A program made the translations under genes and the position numbers. Under the pieces are notes generated by a model. That model searched no databases. It had not been told where the DNA came from and saw only the letters and a program-made list of their open reading frames with translations. From the NCBI RefSeq assembly GCF_023145115.1, contig NZ_JAGLEJ010000024.1, positions 1 to 64,000 on the forward strand: a stretch of 64,000 bases of DNA. Direction: 5' to 3'. This document shows, one piece after another, positions 25,687 to 33,859 of this stretch (positions within the stretch are counted from its first letter, which is position 1; each line of letters opens with the position of its first letter). This DNA is from Algiphilus sp. GTDB taxonomy: Bacteria; Pseudomonadota; Gammaproteobacteria; Nevskiales; Nevskiaceae.

Positions 25687-26895
25687 TCAGACGCGTTCGA
25701 TGATCGCGGCGGTGCCCATGCCGGCACCCACGCACAGCGTGCAGAGCGCGGTGGACTTGTCGGTGCGCTCGAGCTCGTCGAGCGCGGTGCCGACAATGAT
25801 CGCGCCGGTGGCGCCGAGCGGATGCCCCATGGCGATGGAGCCACCGTTGACGTTGACCTTGTCGTGCGGCACGTCGAGCGCCCGCATGAAGCGCATGACC
25901 ACCGACGCGAAGGCCTCGTTGACCTCGTAGAGGTCGATGTCGCTGGCCGACATGCCGGCCAGCTTGAGCGCCTTCTGCGTGACGTGGGCCGGGCCGCTCA
26001 GCATGATGCAGGGCTCGGAGCCGATGGATGCGAAGGTGCGGATGCGGGCGCGCGGCTTGAGGCCGGCCTGTTCGCCGTACTCCTTGCTGCCGATGAGGAT
26101 GCCGCAGGCGCCGTCGACGATGCCGCTCGAGTTGCCGGCCGTGTGCACGTGCCGGAGCGCCTCCACCTGCGGATAGCGCCGGATGGCGACGGCGTCGAAG
26201 CCGCCCATCTGGCCGATCTTGTCGAAGGAGGGCTTGAGATTGCCGAGATCGGCCGCGGTGGTGCCGGGCCGCATGTGCTCGTCGCGGTCCAGGACCACCT
26301 GTCCGATGACGTCGCGCACCGGGTGGACCGACCGACCGAAGCGGTTCTCCTCCCATGCCGCCGCGGCGCGGCGCTGGCTCTCGGCGGCGAAGGCGTCGAC
26401 ATCCTCGCGCGAGTAGCCGTCGATGGTCGCGATCAGGTCGGCGCCGATGCCCTGCGGCACGAAGTGCACCTCGGGCGCGAACGACGGGTCGGTCGGCCAG
26501 GCGCCGCCGTCCGATCCCATATGCACGCGCGACATGGCCTCGACACCCCCCGCCACGATGGCGGGCGCCTGACCGGACATCACCTTGGCCGCGCCGATGT
26601 TGAAGGCTTCCAGACCGGAGGCGCAGAAGCGGTTCACCTGCACACCGGGAATGCCGTCACCGTAGCCGGCATTGAGGGCCGCCGAGCGCGGCAGCACCGC
26701 ACCCTGCTCGCCGACCGGGGAAACCACGCCCATCACGACGTCGTCGATGAGCGAGGTGTCGAGCTCCGAGCGCTCGCGCAGCGCGGTCAGCACCTGGGTG
26801 GCGAGCTGCAGCGGGGTGATCTCGTGCAGGGCACCGTCCGGGCGCCCCTTGCCACGGGGCGTGCGGACGTGATCGTAGATATAGGCTTCGGTCAT
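25687..26895 (-). CDS. Acetyl-CoA acyltransferase (beta-ketothiolase)
   Basis: A 402-residue degradative thiolase with complete active site: nucleophile Cys in NRFCASG (about 90), GHPLGATGA His (about 358) and CVGAGMGTA Cys (about 388). It releases acetyl-CoA, or propionyl-CoA if the chain is methyl-branched, in the last step of each beta-oxidation round. Spacings of 35 bases on both sides put it in the operon between the SDR and FadJ-like genes. Confidence 0.93.
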   Translation of the reverse strand: MTEAYIYDHVRTPRGKGRPDGALHEITPLQLATQVLTALRERSELDTSLIDDVVMGVVSPVGEQGAVLPRSAALNAGYGDGIPGVQVNRFCASGLEAFNIGAAKVMSGQAPAIVAGGVEAMSRVHMGSDGGAWPTDPSFAPEVHFVPQGIGADLIATIDGYSREDVDAFAAESQRRAAAAWEENRFGRSVHPVRDVIGQVVLDRDEHMRPGTTAADLGNLKPSFDKIGQMGGFDAVAIRRYPQVEALRHVHTAGNSSGIVDGACGILIGSKEYGEQAGLKPRARIRTFASIGSEPCIMLSGPAHVTQKALKLAGMSASDIDLYEVNEAFASVVMRFMRALDVPHDKVNVNGGSIAMGHPLGATGAIIVGTALDELERTDKSTALCTLCVGAGMGTAAIIERV

Positions 26896-26930
26896 GGTGA
26901 TCTCGATGGAAGGATGGATTCGGGTCGCAC

Positions 26931-27698
26931 TCAGCGCGGCGCCATGCGAATGGCGCCGTCGAGGCGGATGGTTTCGCCGTTCAGCATGGGATTGCCGACG
27001 ATGTGGACCGCGAGCTGCGCGAACTCGCCGGGACGGCCGAGGCGCGACGGGAACGGCACCGAGCGGTTGAGCGAATCCAGCGCTTCGGGAGACAGGCCGC
27101 CCAGGATGGGCGTCTCGAAGATGCCCGGCGCCACGGTCATGACGCGGATGCCGTGACGCGCGAACTCGCGGGCCAGCGGCAGCGTCATGCCGACCACACC
27201 AGCCTTGGAGGCGGAATAGGCGGGCTGGCCGATCTGGCCGTCGAAGGCGGCGACGGATGCGGTGTTGACCACCACGCCGCGCTCGCCCTCCTCGTTGGGC
27301 GTGTTCTGTGCCATCACCGCGGCGGCCAGCCGGATGACGTTGAACGACCCCATCAGGTTGATGTTGACGATGCGCGTGAAGTTGGCCATCGGCAGTGGCC
27401 CCTCCTTGCCCAGCGCCTTCTCTGCCGCGCCGATGCCGGCGCAGTTGATGGCGCCGTGCAGCCCGCCCAGTTCGTTCACCGCCATATCGACAGCGGTCTG
27501 GACCTGCTGCTCGTCGGTCACATCCACGTGCACGTAGCGCGCGGCATCACCGATCTCGCCGGCGAGCGCCTGTCCGCGCTCGTCGTTGAGGTCGGCGATG
27601 ACCACGCGCGCACCGGCCGAAGCCAGCGCACGCACGGTGGCCTCCCCGAGCCCCGACGCACCGCCGGTCACCAGAAACACACTGCCCTCGGTCTGCAT
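26931..27698 (-). CDS. SDR dehydrogenase, 3-hydroxyacyl-CoA / 2-methyl-3-hydroxybutyryl-CoA type
   Basis: A 255-residue short-chain dehydrogenase with TGGASGLG cofactor motif, NTASVAAF serine segment and YSASK catalytic pair. The C-terminal half (GIFETPILGGLSPE and GETIRLDGAIRM) is that of the HSD17B10 group, which oxidises 3-hydroxyacyl-CoAs including 2-methyl-branched ones. The ATG at 27698 has AGGGGA upstream; the longer reading to 27740 adds an unsupported N-terminus. First gene of the seven-gene operon, divergent from the AraC gene. Confidence 0.9.
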   Translation of the reverse strand: MQTEGSVFLVTGGASGLGEATVRALASAGARVVIADLNDERGQALAGEIGDAARYVHVDVTDEQQVQTAVDMAVNELGGLHGAINCAGIGAAEKALGKEGPLPMANFTRIVNINLMGSFNVIRLAAAVMAQNTPNEEGERGVVVNTASVAAFDGQIGQPAYSASKAGVVGMTLPLAREFARHGIRVMTVAPGIFETPILGGLSPEALDSLNRSVPFPSRLGRPGEFAQLAVHIVGNPMLNGETIRLDGAIRMAPR

Positions 27699-27775
27699 AG
27701 CTTGTCCCCTGTTCGCACTTGGCCGCGGAGCGTGAGCCACTCCGCCCTGTTAAGGGGAGCAATCCTGCCCCCGGG

Positions 27776-27796
27776 GGCGCATCACCGGTATGCGCC
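27776..27796. promoter_or_regulatory. Inverted repeat between SDR operon and AraC gene
   Basis: GGCGCAT, 7-base spacer, ATGCGCC. It lies in the 241-base divergent gap and could be an operator for the adjacent AraC protein. A second repeat, AACCCC(N9)GGGGTT, is at 27860-27880. Apart from these and an A/T-rich patch near 27805-27820 nothing else was recognised in this gap. Confidence 0.35.
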
Positions 27797-27939
27797 GTCC
27801 GGCCATATGGTTAATAATTCGGGCCAAGCGGCCATGCCGCATGACCGCCCCCGCTGGAAAACCCCGGAATGACTGGGGTTGCCGCTTCGCATCGGAATCG
27901 CGAGCTTTATGGAATCGGCCAAATCAGGGTCATGACACG

Positions 27940-28986
27940 ATGATGCCCTTCAGCGACGTGCGTCGTCCGGTCATCAGCGCCCAGTTGCTCACTCGGGTTG
28001 CCGCCGAGCGTGGACTGCCGTTGAGCGAATGCCTCGCCGGAACCGGGATCACGGCCAACGCACTGGCCGACCCGGCCACCGAGATCACGGCGGCACAGGA
28101 GCTCCACCTGATCCGGAACATGCTGCGCGGACTGGGTCCCATGCCGGGGCTCGGTCTCGATGCCGGGCTGCGCTATCACCTGTCCTCCTACGGGATATGG
28201 GGCTTCGCGCTGCTCAGCAGTCCGACCTTCCGCAGCGCCGCCGAGATCGCCGTGCGCTATCTGGACCTGAGCTACGCCTTCGCCCGCTATCGCCTGGAGA
28301 GCCGGGGGCAGGACATGCTGATCGTCCTCGACGACAGCGATGTCCCGGACGACGTGCGCCAGTTCCTGATCGAGCGTGACTTCGCGGCCTGGGCCAACGC
28401 CGCCTGGGAGATGCGCCCCGGCGGCTTCCCGGCGCGCAGCGCCCAGTTCCGCTTTCCGCGGCCCTCGTATGCCTGGCGCTTCGACAAGCTGTGCGGCGTG
28501 CGCCCGCAGTTCGGTGCCGCGATGAACGCGGTGCTCATCGATGCCGAGTCGCTGGACGCCCCGCTTCCGCAGGCCGACCCGATCATGGCGCGCATGTGCG
28601 AGGAGCAGTGTCGTCAGCTTCTCACGCGCCGCCGCATCCGTTCCGGGTTCTCGGGGCAGATCCGTGACCGCCTGCTGCGCAAGCCCGGCGAGATCCCCTC
28701 GCTGGAACTGGTCGCCGAGGAGCTGCACATGGCGCCGCGCAGCCTGCGCCGGCGGCTGGATCAGGAGGGCACCTCCTTCCGTTCGCTGGTCAACGAGGTC
28801 CGTCAGACCCTCGCCGAGGAACTGCTGACCTCCACGCACATGACCCTGGCGGAGATTGCCGAGCGCCTGGGCTACACCGAGCCCGCCGCCTTCCACAATG
28901 CCTTCAAGCGCTGGAAGGGCATTTCCCCCAGCGCCTTCCGGCGCAGCCGGAGCGAGCCGCCCCGCGACCTTCCGGCAGGGCGGTAG
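27940..28986 (+). CDS. AraC-family regulator with arabinose-binding-like domain
   Basis: A 348-residue regulator of the OruR/ArgR-like group: a long N-terminal ligand domain (about 10-220) and two C-terminal helix-turn-helix motifs, the second including MTLAEIAERLGYTEPAAFHN. The start is ATG 27940, or 27943 because two ATGs are in tandem; the Shine-Dalgarno is weak. It faces the beta-oxidation operon and is its probable activator, responding to an acyl compound. It converges on Cyt-4, with only seven bases between the stops. Confidence 0.88.
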   Translation: MMPFSDVRRPVISAQLLTRVAAERGLPLSECLAGTGITANALADPATEITAAQELHLIRNMLRGLGPMPGLGLDAGLRYHLSSYGIWGFALLSSPTFRSAAEIAVRYLDLSYAFARYRLESRGQDMLIVLDDSDVPDDVRQFLIERDFAAWANAAWEMRPGGFPARSAQFRFPRPSYAWRFDKLCGVRPQFGAAMNAVLIDAESLDAPLPQADPIMARMCEEQCRQLLTRRRIRSGFSGQIRDRLLRKPGEIPSLELVAEELHMAPRSLRRRLDQEGTSFRSLVNEVRQTLAEELLTSTHMTLAEIAERLGYTEPAAFHNAFKRWKGISPSAFRRSRSEPPRDLPAGR

Positions 28987-28993
28987 CCCCGGA

Positions 28994-31423
28994 TCACAGC
29001 GTCTTCAGGTACTCGATGATGGCGCGTCGCTCCTGATCGGTGAGCACGACCGTGAAGTCGTGCCCGTCATGGCTCTGGCTGTAGTCGTTGGTGTTGTACA
29101 CCTTGCGCTGCTCGATCTGCGCCTGCGTCAGGACCGGAATGGAGGGCGCGTACCACAGGAAGGGGTTCACGCTGTAGAGCAGCGATGACAGCGACTGCAC
29201 CGCGGACGGGATCGACTCGCCGCGGCGCACGCAATCGATGCCCGGTGTCGCCCCGTCATCGCCGCACTGCAGCACCTCGTGCTTCCAGCCGAGCCGGTCA
29301 TGGTCGTAGGCGCGCTGCAGATCCGTGTCGTAACCCATCACGACCTGATCGGCGTGCTCCTGGCCCTGCGGCATCGGCCTGGATGGACGACGCCAGATGG
29401 TCGGCCGTGCCCCGGGATCGAGCACGCCCCAGACATCGGGCACCGAACCGTTGTGGAAGTACGGGGCCGACGCCCAGACACCATGCAGCGGTGGCGCCAG
29501 ATACCCGGTCGGTCGGCCCTCGCGCAGCTCGGCACGGTTCTGGGTCGAGCAGTCCTCGGCCGTGCCCACGGTCTCGGGATAAGCGAAGAAGTCGCGCTTG
29601 CCATACTGCTCCGCGGCCTCGTTGTCGCTGAGCATGCGCTGCGGATTCGTACCGATGACATCCTGCGCGACGATGTAGCTGGACACGCCAGCGAGTTCCG
29701 GCGCTTCCAGCCAGGCGGGATCGTTCACGTAGCGCGGCGAGTAGGCGCCGTGGCAGCTCGAGCAGGAACCGTTGCCACCGGCAGGCGGCGGCGCGGGATT
29801 GTCCAGGTTCCCGGCCCACAGATCCTTGCTGTGGAACAGGATCGCGCCCTGGCGAGCGAGCTCGGGATCGACATCCCCCGGGTACGCGGGGGACTTCAGC
29901 GACATCAGGTAGGTATCCGCCTCGCGCGCGTGCTCGCGCACCCACGCGGTCGCGCTGCGCGAGTCGAAGGGTACGGGGGCATCCATCATCGGGATGAAGA
30001 AGCCGATGTTCGAGCGCAGCGCCCCCATGGGCAGGAATCCGTCCACGAACTTGGTGGCGCGACTGCCCACGTTCCACCACGCCGGCGTATCCAGCGAACC
30101 GCCGTTGGGGGAGGCGAGATAGAACCGCAGCATGCCGCGGCGCAGCCCTTCGTCGTTCGGCGTCAGCAGGGTGATGATCTGCAGGGCGAGCGCATTGTTG
30201 GTTCCGCGGGTCTTGCCGACGGTGAGCGGCAGCAGCGCGCCCACGACCGGGAGCTTGGGACGCAGGATCGCGTCCGTGAACAGCAGCGGGAATTCGCTCA
30301 AGTTGTTGCCGTTGCCGTACACCACGCCGAGGTCGTCCCCGTCGGCGCTGGTGCCGATCCTGCCGGAATGACAGGAGTGACAGGTCACGCCCAGCTTCCC
30401 GGTCCACGTACCGTCCGGCTCGCGGACCTGCGTGAGGCCGGTCGGCAGCTGGCCACTGCCACCGTCGGTGGCGTCGGGATCCTCGCCGGGCAGCGGATAG
30501 GGATTGGACGCTTCGCCCATCGCCAGTCCGTAGCGTTCGGCCACCAGTTGATCGAAGTTGGCCGGCCGCGACGCCATGCCCCACTGCCGCCACAGATTGT
30601 TGTAGTCGCGCGCCGCAATCTGGAGGAATCCGTCGGTATCGTCTCCGGCGAAGAAGGTGCCGGCGCCGACGGCCCCGTTGCCCAGGATCAGCGTGCGCCC
30701 CGCCGCGGTCTGCGCGCGAAGCTCCCCGCAGGTCGCGGGCGGCGCATCCTCGCCGACCAGTTCGGGATCGGCGTGGCAGTGCTTCCAGTACGAGTTGAAG
30801 TAGACGGCGCGCCCCTCGTTGACACCGGGCCGGACCAGCGATCGCGGATCGGCCGGAAGCGCGGCCGCGTCGTCCCGGCCGGCGCAGTAATCGAACCAGG
30901 CGTGCCCGCCGCGCCGGCTGCCCAGCAGGGGCAGTTCGTCCTCGGGCGCATCATCGGGCGCACCGGCGAGCAGCGCCTCGCAGCCGTCCGGGTCGCCGAA
31001 GCAGCCCAGCAGCACTGCCATGGCGTCGTGTGCGGAACTGCCTTCCGGCCACGGCGCGCCACCGGTATGCGGCGCCTCTCCGCCCGAGGCCATGAGCAGG
31101 ATGCGCGACGTCGGGTTGTTGCCGCCCAGCCGCTCCCAGCTGGCCCGCAGATGACCCAGATCCGCGTCCGGGTTGTCGCCGAGCATGAAGTCGCGACCGT
31201 CCTCGACATCGGCCGCCGCCCCGGGCACGTGGCACGAGCGACAGAAGGTCAGACGCGGCTGTATCTGGTCGGTGAAGAGCGCCTCCATGGTGGCAGCGCG
31301 TACACCGGTGCCGCCGGTGCTGCCGCCCCCCGATGCCGCACCGCCGCTGTAGTCGCCGCTGCATGCGGCGAGGCACATCATCAACGCGCCCGGCAGGACG
31401 CCCTTGAAACGATACCGGAGCAT
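28994..31423 (-). CDS. Cyt-4: RoxA-like three-haem c-type cytochrome lipoprotein
   Basis: An 809-residue paralogue with lipobox LAAC, mature Cys21 and SGDYSGG. Haem sites are CRSCH 61-65, CHSCH 348-352 and CSSCH 554-558; TRGTNNA (405-411), DTPAWWN (445-451) and PYFHNG follow the family pattern, ending EYLKTL. It is a monocistronic unit beside the AraC gene. Its upstream region keeps only one damaged copy of the TetR-type operator, so control has probably drifted from that of Cyt-1 and Cyt-3. AGAGGTGAT precedes ATG 31423. Confidence 0.85.
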   Translation of the reverse strand: MLRYRFKGVLPGALMMCLAACSGDYSGGAASGGGSTGGTGVRAATMEALFTDQIQPRLTFCRSCHVPGAAADVEDGRDFMLGDNPDADLGHLRASWERLGGNNPTSRILLMASGGEAPHTGGAPWPEGSSAHDAMAVLLGCFGDPDGCEALLAGAPDDAPEDELPLLGSRRGGHAWFDYCAGRDDAAALPADPRSLVRPGVNEGRAVYFNSYWKHCHADPELVGEDAPPATCGELRAQTAAGRTLILGNGAVGAGTFFAGDDTDGFLQIAARDYNNLWRQWGMASRPANFDQLVAERYGLAMGEASNPYPLPGEDPDATDGGSGQLPTGLTQVREPDGTWTGKLGVTCHSCHSGRIGTSADGDDLGVVYGNGNNLSEFPLLFTDAILRPKLPVVGALLPLTVGKTRGTNNALALQIITLLTPNDEGLRRGMLRFYLASPNGGSLDTPAWWNVGSRATKFVDGFLPMGALRSNIGFFIPMMDAPVPFDSRSATAWVREHAREADTYLMSLKSPAYPGDVDPELARQGAILFHSKDLWAGNLDNPAPPPAGGNGSCSSCHGAYSPRYVNDPAWLEAPELAGVSSYIVAQDVIGTNPQRMLSDNEAAEQYGKRDFFAYPETVGTAEDCSTQNRAELREGRPTGYLAPPLHGVWASAPYFHNGSVPDVWGVLDPGARPTIWRRPSRPMPQGQEHADQVVMGYDTDLQRAYDHDRLGWKHEVLQCGDDGATPGIDCVRRGESIPSAVQSLSSLLYSVNPFLWYAPSIPVLTQAQIEQRKVYNTNDYSQSHDGHDFTVVLTDQERRAIIEYLKTL

Positions 31424-31487
31424 TTCGGGAAATCACCTCTGCATGGCTCGGCGTCGATGTGCCGGCCCGAATGGTTCGAGTAAAAGC

Positions 31488-31499
31488 TACATATGTCAT
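31488..31499 (-). promoter_or_regulatory. Degenerate TGACA-type operator upstream of Cyt-4
   Basis: TACATATGTCAT matches the right half (ATGTCA) of the Cyt-1 operator but has lost the left TGACA (only ACAT remains). No second site is found 26 bases to either side. Confidence 0.4.
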
Positions 31500-31630
31500 T
31501 TTACGGCGTCAATCGGCGCCTCGCCCACCACTTGTCGGCGCAACGCAGCCGCGCGAACCGGGTGCTTCCGCCGGCGCGACGGTCGGGATACATTGGCGGC
31601 TGCCGCTACACCGACCCTCGGAGACAGGTC

Positions 31631-33817
31631 ATGTCCCACGCCCAGATTCGCTCGCGCCTCTGCCGATCCATCCTCCCGCTCGCCGCTGCGGCCCTGGCGG
31701 CGTGCGGATCATCGGGAGGCGATGAGCCGGCAGCGCCGGGGTCGGATCCGCTCGCCACGCCGAAGAACCGCCTTGCGCAGCAGGCCTTCGAGAGCTGCGA
31801 CGCGTTCCGCACCTACTTTGCCGATGCGCTGGCCGAGGAGTACCTCACCGGATACGCGTACGGATACGGATGCTTCGGATGCGGGCCGGCAATCGCCGAA
31901 GGTGGTGACGACCTCGGCGGCGCCGATGGCGCGCCGGTGGCGTCGCCCGAACCCAGTGCGCCGCCGCAGCGCGATGTGACGGACACCAACACGCAGGTGA
32001 GCGGCGTCGACGAAGCCGATCTCATCGAGACCGACCCCGACAGCACCGACATCTACTTCGTCTCCCGCGACCGTGGCGAGCTGCTGGTGATCGATACCGC
32101 CGATCCGGCGAGTCCGGCCGTGCGCGCCCGCATCGATCTCGACAGCGAGCGCCGGGTCCGCGGCATGTACCTGGACGCTGCCAATGACCGACTGGCCATC
32201 CTGTTCGAGGCCGGCTACGTCTATCTCGACGCACCGGCGGTGACCGGTATCGCTGCCGATGCCGTCATCGCGCCGCCACCAAATTTCGCGGATGGAACGG
32301 AGGTGCGCTTCTTCGACGTCAGTGATCCGGCGGCGCCGATGGCCGTGGGCCGTTACCGCAACGACGGACTGCTGGTCGACAGCCGTCGCATCGACGACCG
32401 CATTCACCTCGTCACGCAGTTCGGCTTCCCCTACCCCTCGGCGCTGCAGCAGGATGCCGCGTTCCAGGATCTGGTCTACGGCGACTATCCGCGGGCGCTG
32501 CGCAACGGCGACACCGCCGAGCAGGAGCGCCTGGCACGGGAGATACGCGGCCGCATCACGGCCGCGGTCGAGGCCATGCCGATAGCGGATCTGCTGCCGG
32601 AAGAGCGCGTGGGCGACGCCCCCGGACAGACCCTCGCCTGTACGTCGGTCCAGCGTGCCGATGTCGATACCCGCCTCGGCATGCTGATGATCACCAGCAT
32701 CGATACCGATGGCGGCCGCCCCGCGACACTGGGCACGATCAACAATGCGTGGACGGTCTACGGCAGCCGCGACAATCTCTACCTGCTGCAGACCAGCGGC
32801 GGCTGGTGGTTCGACCGCGACCAGCAGCAGCAGACCGCGATCTACCGATACGCCATCGGCACTGGCAGCGCCGTGCCCGGCCCGGTGGGCCTCGCCGACG
32901 GCTGGATCGATGACCCCTATCAGCTCGACGAGCACGAAGGCCACCTGCGCGTCGCGGCCACCGAAACCCGCTACAACGATGCCGGCGAGCGCACCGAGCG
33001 CAACAACCTCATGGTGCTCGACGTGGCCTCCATGGACGAGGTCGGTGCGCTGCGCAACTTCCTCCCCGACAAGCCGCGCGACACCATCCGCTCGGCGCGC
33101 TTCCTCGGGGACCGAGGCTATGTCGTGACCTTCGAGCAGATCGACCCCCTGGTGGCCTTCGACCTTTCGAGCCCGGCGAATCCCGTCCTGGCCGGCCAGC
33201 TCGACATCCCCGGCTTCTCCAGCTACATCTACCCGCTGGGCTCCGACTATCTGCTGACCATCGGACGGTCCGCCGGCGACGGCGGCATCGGCACCGGCAA
33301 CGGCTTCCAGCTGCGCCTGTTCGACGTCACCAACCTCGCCGCGCCCACCGCGCTGGCCGACGAGACCCCCGCGCTTCTGGCCAACGAGTACGCCTACAGC
33401 CTCGCCGAGTACGAGCCGCTGGCCTTCACCTTCCTCGCGGACGGCGATGACGCACGCTCCGGCCTGCTGTCGATCCCGGCGCAGATCAGCGCGCCCGACA
33501 GCACACGCGCGCTGAGCGGCTTCATGGCCTACCGCATCGACCCGACACAGGGCGTCGACGGCATCGATGAATACGCCCGGATCGACCACAAGGACGTGCC
33601 GGCCGACGGTGGCGACCGCTGCCCGCCGCAGCGCGACGAACTGCCCCCGGACGGCTGCGGTGCCTTCGCGCCGGTGCGCTACAACGAGCCGCTGCGCTCG
33701 GCCATCGCACGGGAAGGCGAGACCACGACCCTGTTCACCTTCTCGTCCGCCAAGCTGAAGGTGCTCGATGCTTCGGACGCAACGGCATCGGAACGCGCGA
33801 CGCTGCGCCTGGACTGA
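31631..33817 (+). CDS. Beta-propeller lipoprotein (Beta_propel domain)
   Basis: A 728-residue exported protein with lipoprotein signal (lipobox LAAC, Cys25 then GSSGG). A spacer precedes a large domain with repeated FDVSDPAAP, LDVASM and FDVTNLAAP blades, matching the secreted C-terminal beta-propeller family (DUF of unknown function). The conserved opening TNTQVSGVDEADLIETD is typical. GGAG lies eight bases before ATG 31631. It diverges from Cyt-4 and ends 42 bases from the convergent Cyt-5, so it may be a surface partner, but no enzymatic role is known. Confidence 0.85.
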   Translation: MSHAQIRSRLCRSILPLAAAALAACGSSGGDEPAAPGSDPLATPKNRLAQQAFESCDAFRTYFADALAEEYLTGYAYGYGCFGCGPAIAEGGDDLGGADGAPVASPEPSAPPQRDVTDTNTQVSGVDEADLIETDPDSTDIYFVSRDRGELLVIDTADPASPAVRARIDLDSERRVRGMYLDAANDRLAILFEAGYVYLDAPAVTGIAADAVIAPPPNFADGTEVRFFDVSDPAAPMAVGRYRNDGLLVDSRRIDDRIHLVTQFGFPYPSALQQDAAFQDLVYGDYPRALRNGDTAEQERLAREIRGRITAAVEAMPIADLLPEERVGDAPGQTLACTSVQRADVDTRLGMLMITSIDTDGGRPATLGTINNAWTVYGSRDNLYLLQTSGGWWFDRDQQQQTAIYRYAIGTGSAVPGPVGLADGWIDDPYQLDEHEGHLRVAATETRYNDAGERTERNNLMVLDVASMDEVGALRNFLPDKPRDTIRSARFLGDRGYVVTFEQIDPLVAFDLSSPANPVLAGQLDIPGFSSYIYPLGSDYLLTIGRSAGDGGIGTGNGFQLRLFDVTNLAAPTALADETPALLANEYAYSLAEYEPLAFTFLADGDDARSGLLSIPAQISAPDSTRALSGFMAYRIDPTQGVDGIDEYARIDHKDVPADGGDRCPPQRDELPPDGCGAFAPVRYNEPLRSAIAREGETTTLFTFSSAKLKVLDASDATASERATLRLD

Positions 33818-33859
33818 TCGACCGCCGGGGCAGCGGCCGCGACAACACACCGACGGCCT

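Noticed and set aside
23468..25930. 820-residue plus-strand frame
   Set aside because: Antisense of the FadJ-like gene, whose protein has complete active sites.
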